This document shows positions 7,230 to 15,032 of a DNA stretch of 30,733 nucleotides, piece by piece (positions within the stretch are counted from its first letter, which is position 1; the number at the start of each line of letters is the position of its first letter). Location of the stretch: IMG/VR virus record IMGVR_UViG_3300031973_000285, positions 1 through 30,733 of that record, one strand, 5' to 3'. Source of the stretch: a virus. The notes under the pieces are model-generated. The model was not told the origin of the DNA and ran no database searches. It was given only the letters and a program-made list of their open reading frames with translations. The translations under genes were made by a program, and so were the position numbers.

Positions 7230-7478
7230 GTGGGTCGTATCTTCAAGACTCCCAGCGACGATGCCGTTGAGGAAACTTTGAGGAGCATGCACATAGCAAA
7301 TACTGTAGATGTGGCTTACGAAAGAGGTATGGGTTGGGTTAAGGTAGTTATTTTTTCTACAGCGACGGCCTTTACCATTAGCGCATTTGAATATTATACT
7401 GATTGGAACCTATGGGAGTCTAGTGGTAATTGGTTGAAAGAAAAGTTACAGAGTTGGTCCAATTCTATATTTGATTGA
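7230..7478 (+). CDS. single-pass membrane protein, 82 aa (GTPase cassette)
   Basis: GTG 7230 is supported by AAGGAGTGA at 7215-7223. The N-terminal 33 residues are amphipathic (DDAVEETLRSMHIANTV); then comes one hydrophobic segment at about 36-56 (WVKVVIFSTATAFTISAFEY) and a Trp-rich, amphipathic C-terminus (WNLWESSGNWLKEKLQSW) that could lie on the membrane surface. No known family. It sits six bases after the previous gene and nine before the GTPase, so the three are almost certainly translated from one message. Its small size and topology resemble accessory membrane subunits rather than an enzyme. Confidence 0.65.
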   Translation: MGRIFKTPSDDAVEETLRSMHIANTVDVAYERGMGWVKVVIFSTATAFTISAFEYYTDWNLWESSGNWLKEKLQSWSNSIFD

Positions 7479-7487
7479 GGTATTATT

Positions 7488-8207
7488 ATGTCGGCGCTAG
7501 GTGGTTCTGCTCTTGTTGGTGGTGTGGTATTTGCTAAAGAGTTGTGGCATTATTGGAAACCAAGGAAGGTAGGAGTCTATGGTCCCACTACTGTTGGTAA
7601 AACCACATTGGATAGGTACATGACTACGCCGGGAGAGATGGAAGAGATACCTTTGGCAGACAGAACTAAACATTTTAAAGTACCCGGTATCAATCGTTTT
7701 TTATTACCTAGGCCAAGTAGAAAGCGAGTCACCTACAAGGGTGATACGAGGGTGGTGTATTCTTCTGACATTGGTGGCGAAGAGCGTTTTTGGAACTTAT
7801 GGGTCGATGATATGGTCAATCGACAAGTGGAAGCAGTGGTCTTTTTAATTGACCATCGTAGTAGCAAGGGTGGTGAAGAGGCTGTGCAGGCTGTTGGTGG
7901 ATTCAAATATCTTGTAGATGCAATTTTACACCGGCAGTATCGCTATCGCAAGTTTAAGGCTTGGTTCAAAGGTAAAAAATACGCACCTAAATTGATAATG
8001 TTGGTCGCAAATAAGGCTGACCAGTGGTGGGATGACCAAGCAAATGTACTTTGGCAGCAGCAAAGATTGGGCGAACATAGGATATTTGACCCTTTTAGAG
8101 AGGACTTAGTTAGACTTCAAAAGGCCGGAGTACCAACAAAGCGTGGTATGATGGCGACAAAAATAGGCTGGAATGTAGAAAATACAATGTTAGATTTACT
8201 TAGTTAG
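7488..8207 (+). CDS. Ras/Arf-superfamily small GTPase, membrane-associated
   Basis: 239 residues from ATG 7488. All diagnostic nucleotide-binding boxes can be read: G1/Walker A GPTTVGKT (32-39), G3 DIGGEERF (94-101), G4 NKAD (175-178) and a G5-like ATK (223-225), followed by a typical last helix (IGWNVENTMLDLL). DIGGEERF is of the type seen in Arf- and Ras-like switch II (D-x-G-G-x-E/D), where Gln usually follows the two Gly; here that position is Glu (E98), which could lower intrinsic hydrolysis. The N-terminus (2-20, GGSALVGGVVFAKELW) is hydrophobic and may anchor the protein. An insertion around 145-165 is basic. Enzyme activity is inferred; the family fold is well supported. Confidence 0.8.
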   Translation: MSALGGSALVGGVVFAKELWHYWKPRKVGVYGPTTVGKTTLDRYMTTPGEMEEIPLADRTKHFKVPGINRFLLPRPSRKRVTYKGDTRVVYSSDIGGEERFWNLWVDDMVNRQVEAVVFLIDHRSSKGGEEAVQAVGGFKYLVDAILHRQYRYRKFKAWFKGKKYAPKLIMLVANKADQWWDDQANVLWQQQRLGEHRIFDPFREDLVRLQKAGVPTKRGMMATKIGWNVENTMLDLLS

Positions 8208-8215
8208 GTGATAAT

Positions 8216-9241
8216 ATGAATAATTGGGGATTTGGAGGGTATGGAAGAGTACCACAGGGCGATGCAAACTTAGCAAACATGAGTCAGGCTCATCTGGCTG
8301 CTTTAGGGCAACAGGGTAATGCTAGTCATGAGCAGTTACTTGAGATGCAGGCTGCCCAGCAAGGTATGAAAGAAGCCGCAGTTAAGCAGAATATAGAAGT
8401 ACCAAAGGTCAACTTTTATCCAAGCAGACATCCTGACCCAAGAAAGGCAAGGAAGCAAGACATTAAGCAGGCTAGGAAGTTATTAACACCAACAAAGCGG
8501 GCTTGGTATAACCCTGTCAGATGGATATGGGGTCGTAAATATCGATACAATAGACAAAGCAACCTGTGCGTAGTCGATGGGTGTAACTGCGAAGAACTCA
8601 TCAAATACGATAATTTGTATGCTAAGATTACTGATGAAGAAAACGGCCAAAGTCTATGGGATTTGTATTGGAGAAACCCAGTGACACAGACTCCAGAGCC
8701 GTTTGTTGCTAGAGAACAAGTCACTAATGGCTCAAAGATGAAGGGTACATACTGTCCTGAGCATCTTCACTTGTATCATTTATTGTGTAAGTGGGAACTA
8801 GAGGCAGATAAAGACCACAACAAGACTAAGACTGGCCTTAAAGAGATGATGAAAAAGGGGGTGTCCACAGTAGCAGTACCTATTTCTATAGTCAAAAAGA
8901 AAGACAATACTCCAGAATTTCTAAAGAAATACGAACCTTTCTTTATGGAACTAGAAAAGGATTCTAAAACGCAGCCCGGTATCAGTCTGATACACTACAA
9001 AAATCCAGAAACTGGAATCAACGACATAACCGCTATATATTTCGATTTGAGACTGTTCCAAAAAGAAATACTAGCGACTAACCCACAACTCAGTGATGCG
9101 ATTGCTAATTTAGGAATCACTCAGAATGTCACCCCAAGTGCCGGAGGCTCGCTTGGTATGGCAGTAAATAATACGACCAATGGTGTTATCAATCAAAACA
9201 CCTTGGAACAATCAGAACAGATGAGCCTCCCTCAACAATAG
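8216..9241 (+). CDS. Cys/His protein of the GTPase cassette, function unknown
   Basis: ATG 8216 follows the GTPase stop by eight bases with AGGTGAT in the gap; 341 residues. The first 80 residues are Gln/Ala-rich and probably helical or disordered. A basic Trp-rich segment follows (RAWYNPVRWIWGRKYRY). Candidate metal ligands then occur in two groups: C118-x4-C123-x-C125 and C180-x2-H183-x-H185 with a further Cys nearby (YHLLCKW). The C-terminal third looks like a mixed alpha/beta domain (GISLIHYKNPETG, DITAIYFDLRLFQKE) and ends in a Gln/Asn-rich tail. No membrane segment. Tight linkage suggests it partners the GTPase, perhaps as an effector or adaptor (inference). Confidence 0.7.
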   Translation: MNNWGFGGYGRVPQGDANLANMSQAHLAALGQQGNASHEQLLEMQAAQQGMKEAAVKQNIEVPKVNFYPSRHPDPRKARKQDIKQARKLLTPTKRAWYNPVRWIWGRKYRYNRQSNLCVVDGCNCEELIKYDNLYAKITDEENGQSLWDLYWRNPVTQTPEPFVAREQVTNGSKMKGTYCPEHLHLYHLLCKWELEADKDHNKTKTGLKEMMKKGVSTVAVPISIVKKKDNTPEFLKKYEPFFMELEKDSKTQPGISLIHYKNPETGINDITAIYFDLRLFQKEILATNPQLSDAIANLGITQNVTPSAGGSLGMAVNNTTNGVINQNTLEQSEQMSLPQQ

Positions 9242-9249
9242 GTGATATA

Positions 9250-9891
9250 ATGGGATTATTCGGAAACAACCAGCAGCAGAACACAGGAACTTTGAATTTA
9301 GGGGTAGGTCAATCCAATCAGATGCCTGCTCAAACACAAAATCCATTTGCTCCGCAAGGCGGAATGATGCAACAGGCTGCCCAAAATCCGTTTATGGCAG
9401 GCATGATGGGTGGTGCTGGTATGCAACAAGGTATGATGGGTCAACCTATGATGCCTCCAAGTGAAGCAGATATTATGCTGGCTTTGATGAAAAGTTTAGC
9501 ACCTGCTGATAGGTTCATTGCGGGTACACAAATGCAAACATTACTACAGTTACTCAGCGATTTGGTCAGTTTTTCAGTCTTAGAGATACTCAAAAATGCT
9601 AAGTTTACCATCGACGAAGAAGGCGGTACCATGCAGATGGATGTGACAAGTCTGCCTCAGAATCTACAGACTATGAGTGGAGAGAATGTGTCTAACCAAT
9701 TCAATGCTCTCAAGATGGCAAGTCAACAAAACATACAGAATGCCGAGATGCAGCAACAACAGATTGCAGCAATGGCACAGCAGTCTATGATGGGCGGCGC
9801 TTTGAGTGCTGCTCTACAAGATGAAGGATTCATGAACAGAGCAGGTACTGCTGCGGGTAGTTTCATGGGTAGAATGATGGGGATGAGATAA
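9250..9891 (+). CDS. Met/Gln-rich protein of the GTPase cassette
   Basis: ATG 9250 with GGTGAT upstream, eight bases after the previous stop; 213 residues. The N-terminal 75 residues are low complexity: Asn/Gln/Gly/Met with two QNPF phrases. The centre (about 75-135) is a predicted folded helical region (ADIMLALMKSLAPADRF, TLLQLLSDLVSFSVLEILKN) followed by a short beta part (KFTIDEEGGTMQMDV). The C-terminus is again Gln/Met-rich and ends GRMMGMR. It has no recognised catalytic motif. Methionine-rich flanks might associate with membranes or self-assemble. The last base is shared with the next start codon (TAATG). Confidence 0.65.
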   Translation: MGLFGNNQQQNTGTLNLGVGQSNQMPAQTQNPFAPQGGMMQQAAQNPFMAGMMGGAGMQQGMMGQPMMPPSEADIMLALMKSLAPADRFIAGTQMQTLLQLLSDLVSFSVLEILKNAKFTIDEEGGTMQMDVTSLPQNLQTMSGENVSNQFNALKMASQQNIQNAEMQQQQIAAMAQQSMMGGALSAALQDEGFMNRAGTAAGSFMGRMMGMR

Positions 9892-10133
9892 TGATAGACA
9901 ATAATCCACTTTACAATTTTTCAAGTTCGGCTATGAGTATTTTTTCACCAGTCAAGAGCGTCATCATCGACATGGTTATGGTTCAGTTACTAGCAATTAT
10001 AGTTACTCTTGGACTTATATTAGTCACTGGTGCTGATAATCTAAGTAGTGACACTATGGCTTACTTAGTCGCTGGTTTGTTCGGCGCTTTCTTCATGCTC
10101 GGTGGTATCTACAGCAGAATTTCCAGCATCTAG
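9891..10133 (+). CDS. two-pass membrane protein, 80 aa (end of GTPase cassette)
   Basis: ATG 9891 overlaps the previous TAA by one base; a GGGATGAG ribosome site precedes it. Two hydrophobic segments are clear: about 25-47 (IIDMVMVQLLAIIVTLGLIL) and 56-75 (MAYLVAGLFGAFFMLGGIYS). A short N-terminal region precedes them and almost nothing follows. It resembles small holin-like or membrane-anchor proteins by topology only. The final 69 bases overlap a gene on the opposite strand (10065-10400), a convergent arrangement that could produce antisense interference between the two transcripts. Confidence 0.6.
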   Translation: MIDNNPLYNFSSSAMSIFSPVKSVIIDMVMVQLLAIIVTLGLILVTGADNLSSDTMAYLVAGLFGAFFMLGGIYSRISSI

Positions 10134-10400
10134 TATCACTAGTCTACCCCACTTGCCAAGTGGACATTCGCTTGATGTAAGGCTAGTTTTTACTCTCATT
10201 TGACAACCGCACTCTAAACACCTGTTACTACTGTGTTCCCAACTCGGACATATCATACAGTGTTCCATTCTGCTTCTTTTTACATCATCTGGAACATACC
10301 TTCTCATTGCTATGTCTCTACCAGCCTTTGCTAAACTTCTAGCAGTTTCTATAGAAACGGGTACGCCCATAATTTTGGGTCGTATTCTAGGCAGTTTCAT
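10065..10400 (-). CDS. small zinc-ribbon phage protein, only minus-strand gene
   Basis: 111 residues if it starts at ATG 10400; ATG 10370 (10 residues shorter) and ATG 10508 are alternatives, none with a well-spaced ribosome site. The core reads HCMICPSWEHSSNRCLECGC then VKTSLTSSECPLGKWG. The C-x2-C ... RC-x2-CGC ... K-T ... CP-x-GKW order is a small zinc-ribbon family common in phages, so I judge the gene real despite its overlaps. The preceding helix (IETARSLAKAGRDIAMRR) also fits the family. It is head-to-head with the next gene, with the two possible starts only nine bases apart, and tail-to-tail overlapping the cassette's last gene. Function not established. Confidence 0.65.
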   Translation of the reverse strand: MKLPRIRPKIMGVPVSIETARSLAKAGRDIAMRRYVPDDVKRSRMEHCMICPSWEHSSNRCLECGCQMRVKTSLTSSECPLGKWGRLVILDAGNSAVDTTEHEESAEQTSD

Positions 10401-10409
10401 GCACCTTGC

Positions 10410-11156
10410 TTGGGGCTTCTTGTTCAAAAGGGTTATCCGTGTAAATGCTATGGGCCATGTATGGCGGGTGAGCGTCAGACTAAGCGGTCCTGTCCTTTCT
10501 GCCAGCACGAAGACCGTGATATGCTTGAACAGAACATCGTTGATGGTATTGCAGAGCCACGAATCTTAGACAAAGATATGGGCTGGAGAGCCAACACCGC
10601 TGAGCGACACATGAAGAACCATGCCGGTAGTTATCATGAAGGAGCAAATCATTCCTGTGTAGTCTGTACTAGTGATGACAGAGGTGAGTTAGAAGTTGCT
10701 TACTTTGAAGGTGATAGGACTACTGAAGACATCGCTACTGAATTAGGTTGTAGTGAACAATTGGTTTACAGACATATGAAGCATCATTTCCAACCTTTGG
10801 TAAAAAGAGGCGCTACTGCTGTAGTGGCTATCAATGTCGGTCAAGAAGTCGATATACTTCGTAACAATGTACAGGGACTAAACGGTAAACTTGCACAGTT
10901 TATGGCAGAGAGCAGTGTTCACGATGACGGAGTCATATCTGACATGGTAAAGTTACACAAAGAAGTAAGAGAGACTTTGAAAGATTTGACGACTTACCAA
11001 GAGAAATGGGCAGAACCAACACAGAACATCGCCAACAACACTATCAATGTGCTCAAGGTGGAGTTGAGTAAGGAGAGTCCTGATACTTGGAAGAGAATCA
11101 AAAAGAATCTCCTTAACTCTGATGATTTAGAACAAGACATAATGGATTTATTGTGA
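10410..11156 (+). CDS. tandem zinc/HTH DNA-binding protein, candidate small terminase
   Basis: 248 residues from TTG 10410; the first in-frame ATG is 10461 (231 residues) and neither start has a strong ribosome site. Two homologous units are visible. Each starts with a Cys pair (CPFCQHEDRDMLEQ and CVVCTSDDRGELEV) and ends in a helix with paired His (TAERHMKNH and LVYRHMKHH). The second unit has a readable helix-turn-helix (TTEDIATELGCSEQLVYRHM). An extra Cys-rich start (CKCYGPC) exists in the longer version. The C-terminal half is a helical or coiled-coil region (NNVQGLNGKLAQFM, MVKLHKEVRETLKDL). DNA-binding N-terminus plus helical oligomerisation region fits a terminase small subunit, and the large subunit lies downstream, but a regulator is also possible. 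Confidence 0.6.
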   Translation: MGLLVQKGYPCKCYGPCMAGERQTKRSCPFCQHEDRDMLEQNIVDGIAEPRILDKDMGWRANTAERHMKNHAGSYHEGANHSCVVCTSDDRGELEVAYFEGDRTTEDIATELGCSEQLVYRHMKHHFQPLVKRGATAVVAINVGQEVDILRNNVQGLNGKLAQFMAESSVHDDGVISDMVKLHKEVRETLKDLTTYQEKWAEPTQNIANNTINVLKVELSKESPDTWKRIKKNLLNSDDLEQDIMDLL

Positions 11157-11166
11157 GGTGAAAAGT

Positions 11167-12810
11167 ATGCCAATGACAGGTTCGGACACTAGGATGTACA
11201 GTCCTCGAAGCGAGTCTATGCTTGGTTACACCAAAGACGATGATGATTACAAGTATGGTGTTGGTGACCCAAAGGAAATGGATAAACTCCGAGACCAAAA
11301 GCAATCTCAAAAAGAAGCAGAAGAAAAGACCGACGACTTACCTCATCTTAAAATATCAATTCCAAAACCTGCTCCAGAAATGCCTCCGATGATGCCGGAA
11401 GAGGAAGAAGAGCCTCCAATGATGGATGACCAATTCAATGAAGGTCAACAGTTTGGTGCTATGACAGGGATGCCTGATATGGGCAATCTTAGCCTTGGTG
11501 CAGCAACTGGTACTATGCCAGCACCCGGCGGTATGCTTGCTACTGGCGAGCCAATGGAAGATGCTTGGTCTACATTGTTGAAAGAAGAGGGTGCATTTAA
11601 TTTCTCGGTAAATGATATAATAAACACGCCTAGACACACATGGTATAGCCAAATAATGGGAAGAGATACACCAATGGTTGATACTTTAGTAGATAATGGA
11701 ATAATGCCCGTTTTAGGATATGATAATCACCATTATGGCGACCCCGGAATCATAACTGATTTTCATGAAGGAGATGTTAGTGTGGATGACTCACTTCAAG
11801 AACTTATGAATCATAGAAATTCTTTGATGGTTTTAGATGCTAGAATGCAAGGTAAAGAAGATGCAATTCCGCAAGAGTTTCGTAATTATCACAATAATTT
11901 TGATGTCACAAGGATGATGGAAAATGAAGGTATACCACCACATATACAAGCGGCGCAACATTTAGCATTTTTATATTCTCATTTAAATTATCTTGGTCAT
12001 AAAATTGGCCCTCAAATGGGTGAAGCAGATGATGATTTTAACATGAAATACGCAAGCGAACCAATGGAAGATGCTTGGTCTACTTTGATGAAGAGTAGAT
12101 TGGATGATATGGGTCATTCAGAAGATAAATCTTGGAAACAGCCTCAGTATAAAATTCAACCCGGTGGTGCTGATATAAGCACTGCTACTAGTCGTCGAAG
12201 TAAATTACATTCTCGATTTTTAAAACCTTCAAAAAAGCGTGGGCTTGACAAATCACCTTTAGCAGTGCACAGAAGTCACTTAGGTATCGAAACCAAGCAA
12301 CCACTCAGACTTTTCCCAAGAGGGTATGACCAACAAATGGGTACAATGCAGCGCCGTAAGTTGATGGGCAATGTTCCTGTTATGCCTGCTGGACACGCTA
12401 TGGGTGCAGAGAGCGCTTACAATCCAAAATCACCAAGTATGGCTGCAAGTGCAGGGTTACCAATCAAAGAGCCTAGAGCGCCTCGACTTAGAGGGCAGGC
12501 TTTGGCTAAATCAGAACTACAACTTATCAAATCAGAACTTGAAGAAATCAAGAAGAAAAAAGATTACATGCAGTTTGCTCAGATTAGAAGGCTGCTTCGT
12601 CAACTCAAAGATGCTGCTGAAAGACAGGAGCGCAGACTCAAGGCTGCTAGTCAAGGCGGTCATGGTAAGAACAGAGAAGTAGGACATAGAGAAGGACAAG
12701 ATAGCACAACTCGACCAGAAGGGGCTACCGAAGATATGGAGAACGACCCTAAGAACTGGGGAGCGCCTTCCACTATGTTTGCAGCCAGAGGTAGTGGGAG
12801 AGTGGGCTGA
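11167..12810 (+). CDS. tagged protein with an inserted module between duplicated tags
   Basis: I choose ATG 11167 (547 residues): GAGGTGA precedes it at proper spacing; GTG 11158 overlaps that site. Residues 1-127 are acidic and Pro/Met-rich. Two near-identical tags occur, EPMEDAWSTLLK (128-139) and EPMEDAWSTLMK (298-309). They enclose about 158 residues that look like a separate globular domain (FSVNDIINTPRHTWY, IPPHIQAAQHLAFLYSHL). After the second tag come a basic region and a long charged helix (LAKSELQLIKSELEEIKKKK). The gene's last base overlaps the next start (TGATG). Function unknown; probably a virion-associated or cargo-type protein. Confidence 0.7.
   Translation: MPMTGSDTRMYSPRSESMLGYTKDDDDYKYGVGDPKEMDKLRDQKQSQKEAEEKTDDLPHLKISIPKPAPEMPPMMPEEEEEPPMMDDQFNEGQQFGAMTGMPDMGNLSLGAATGTMPAPGGMLATGEPMEDAWSTLLKEEGAFNFSVNDIINTPRHTWYSQIMGRDTPMVDTLVDNGIMPVLGYDNHHYGDPGIITDFHEGDVSVDDSLQELMNHRNSLMVLDARMQGKEDAIPQEFRNYHNNFDVTRMMENEGIPPHIQAAQHLAFLYSHLNYLGHKIGPQMGEADDDFNMKYASEPMEDAWSTLMKSRLDDMGHSEDKSWKQPQYKIQPGGADISTATSRRSKLHSRFLKPSKKRGLDKSPLAVHRSHLGIETKQPLRLFPRGYDQQMGTMQRRKLMGNVPVMPAGHAMGAESAYNPKSPSMAASAGLPIKEPRAPRLRGQALAKSELQLIKSELEEIKKKKDYMQFAQIRRLLRQLKDAAERQERRLKAASQGGHGKNREVGHREGQDSTTRPEGATEDMENDPKNWGAPSTMFAARGSGRVG
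11546..11577 (+). repeat. direct repeat copy 1 (tag-coding sequence)
   Basis: A 32-base stretch that recurs at 12056-12087 with only two differences, coding for the EPMEDAWSTL tag. The first 11 bases of its CCAATGG-containing core are also shared with the internal tag of the 2046 gene. Near-identity at DNA level, including third codon positions, points to recent duplication or recombination. Confidence 0.85.
12056..12087 (+). repeat. direct repeat copy 2 (tag-coding sequence)
   Basis: Second copy of the repeat at 11546-11577, 510 bases downstream and in the same reading frame. Fifteen bases spanning its start (12052-12066, GCAAGCGAACCAATG) are identical to 2847-2861 in the gene for the ART-like protein. 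Confidence 0.85.
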
Positions 12811-15032
12811 TGTTTAGAGTTCACCAGCCCGCTAAGTCTTACTTTAGAAAACAGATTCAACCTGTCAGTGTAGCCTATATGCTTAGTGTAAAAAGTCCTT
12901 TAATAGCAAAAACTGCTTTTCAAAAGTTTAGAGGTATGCCGGGAGTAAGTCATCCTAAAGATTTCGTAGGTGTAGCACATTCTCCTTATCCAGAACATGC
13001 TATAACATCTGACATAAATACACCTGACCATCACCCTTTGATGCATAATCCAGAAACTGGTGAGTTGATTGGACTTTCTGCATTAAATCCTAAACCAAAG
13101 CATGGAGAAGCAGAGGGTATTAGTAGACATCCAATGGACTGGGCTATGAATGATTTAGATAAGAATTTTGGAAAGGGGGCTGGTAAAGCAATAATGAGAG
13201 AGGCAATTGCTTTGTATAATCAAAAGCACGACGATTATGGCGAAGGAAGTAATCATAAACTGCCAGAAGACCCCGAAGACCCTCTTTACAACAAGGTGTT
13301 TTTAGGACCACATTACAAAGATGATGTACAAACCCATATGAGGATGGTAAGAGGAGTTGATGAACTACCTGATGTAGGTCGGAGACCTGTGGTTACTTAC
13401 TCTACTAACAAATCAAATGTTGACCACCCTGCTGCTATGACTGGAGATATAGTTGACGGCGGCTTCATTCACTGCAATAAAGAAATAGGTGAAGTTTTGG
13501 CTAAGTATAATGTCGACCCTAAGTTAATTAATTCACTACCTTATGTAAGAAGAAATACTCTAAGGGCCCATGAAATGACAAATGGACTTGTTGATTCTTA
13601 CAATAAACATCAACTCGATGCCGCTTATAGGCATAACCAGATACCTACCCACATGATGCATCCTGAGCATAAAGCGGCTTTGGACTCGCAAAGGCAGCAT
13701 CCTGAGATACACATTCACCAAATCCCATCGTTGTTACCAAAGGCTTGGTTTTATCCCGCTATGACTAAAGGTGGTAAAGCGAAGGCTGTCGGTAAAAATG
13801 ACATAGGTAGGCTAAAATCCTTGTTAGACAACGCTGGTATAGATTCTGGAAAAATATCAGATGATTATTTGAATTTGTTAGCGACAACAAGAGCGTTTAG
13901 ACTTATGCTTGGTTATACTCAACCCTTCAAACATTATTCTAGGGCTTACGAAGAAGACGAGGGTCCTAAAGGCGCTCATTCTGCTGCTACTAAGTTAGGT
14001 GGAGCGATGCTCAGAGAATTAGGCGCTAATCCTGACCATGAAGACATGCACATATATACCAGCCAAGCAAAAGCAGGTATGATGAATCACGATTTAGATA
14101 TAAACCAACATGCTAACCATAGGGCCGCAGAGTTGGTTTCAAATATTTATTTTGTAATAGGTGAGAAAATGAAGAACGGTATGAGTCAAGAAGAGGCAAC
14201 GCTCGATACAATGAATCATTTAGAAGAAATGGACCTAGACCATGTGGGTAGACAAGACGCTTATCAACCACACCCTGATGAAAACTTTGGTGATACTGCA
14301 AAAGAAGTTTTGGAAATGATGTTAGGTCACACTGGTCATGAAGCGTTCCAGTTTGGTGATGTACCAACAGAAGCAATTACATCAGGTATACCTCAAAGTA
14401 TGCGAGAAGGCAATGCCCATTCTGCATTTGAAGAACACCATTATAGAAGAATGATAAACAGAAGTGACCTTGCTCCCCAAGCAAATACAGTGAGAACTGA
14501 ACCCATTGGCTTACCTCAAGCAGAGGCACCTCCTTTGGCTTCTGTTACTGAACCATTAGAGGCACCTGCCCCGCTTCCACCACCTGCTCCCCCTGTAGGA
14601 TTTGCGCCCGGACTAAGGCAAAGGCCTGCTAGTCCAGTTGAGAGTAGGTTTATTCAACAATACCCCGGCATGACCCAACCAGTGGGAGAGGGTAGAGTGA
14701 GTCGACAAACTATGTTTGACCCATTTACAGGTGAACTGATTACCACTTCTAACGATGTTCTCACAGGGCTCGATGATATTTTGAGAAAGATGGAACGAGT
14801 ACAGGCTCTTGATGCTATGCAAGACGATTCTGTAAGAAAACTACTTCCTTCTGACAAGGTATCAATCAATTCATTCTGGGATGTCCAAAGAGTCGCTAAG
14901 AGCCTAGGTATCACCAGTGTAGATGTTCACGGCTTATATCAAAGCACAGGTGATTGGCACAAGGTTGCTGACCAATGGAATGTAAAACCTGATGTAGTAA
15001 AGGCCGTCAAGATTGCTTTTGGGGGTGTTTGA
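12810..15032 (+). CDS. large His-rich hypothetical protein, 740 aa
   Basis: ATG 12810 shares a base with the previous TGA; GGGAG lies upstream. The protein is hydrophilic, unusually rich in His, Asp and Pro (TPDHHPLMHNPETGELIG, HPEIHIHQIPSLLPK), with no membrane segment. Residues about 560-620 are a Pro/Ala-rich linker (PPLASVTEPLEAPAPLPPP). The C-terminal 60 residues (FWDVQRVAKSLGITSVDVHG then GDWHKVADQWNVKPDVVKAV) look like two helical HTH-type units. No catalytic motif can be defended. Its style (long, acidic, His-rich) is like the giant 21783 protein. Location before the large terminase argues for a virion or packaging-linked function, otherwise unknown. Confidence 0.7.
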   Translation: MFRVHQPAKSYFRKQIQPVSVAYMLSVKSPLIAKTAFQKFRGMPGVSHPKDFVGVAHSPYPEHAITSDINTPDHHPLMHNPETGELIGLSALNPKPKHGEAEGISRHPMDWAMNDLDKNFGKGAGKAIMREAIALYNQKHDDYGEGSNHKLPEDPEDPLYNKVFLGPHYKDDVQTHMRMVRGVDELPDVGRRPVVTYSTNKSNVDHPAAMTGDIVDGGFIHCNKEIGEVLAKYNVDPKLINSLPYVRRNTLRAHEMTNGLVDSYNKHQLDAAYRHNQIPTHMMHPEHKAALDSQRQHPEIHIHQIPSLLPKAWFYPAMTKGGKAKAVGKNDIGRLKSLLDNAGIDSGKISDDYLNLLATTRAFRLMLGYTQPFKHYSRAYEEDEGPKGAHSAATKLGGAMLRELGANPDHEDMHIYTSQAKAGMMNHDLDINQHANHRAAELVSNIYFVIGEKMKNGMSQEEATLDTMNHLEEMDLDHVGRQDAYQPHPDENFGDTAKEVLEMMLGHTGHEAFQFGDVPTEAITSGIPQSMREGNAHSAFEEHHYRRMINRSDLAPQANTVRTEPIGLPQAEAPPLASVTEPLEAPAPLPPPAPPVGFAPGLRQRPASPVESRFIQQYPGMTQPVGEGRVSRQTMFDPFTGELITTSNDVLTGLDDILRKMERVQALDAMQDDSVRKLLPSDKVSINSFWDVQRVAKSLGITSVDVHGLYQSTGDWHKVADQWNVKPDVVKAVKIAFGGV

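Noticed and set aside
9250-9480. NPF phrases as eukaryote-like EH-domain ligands in the Met/Gln-rich protein
   Set aside because: Two copies in a low-complexity Asn/Gln/Pro region are easily explained by composition.
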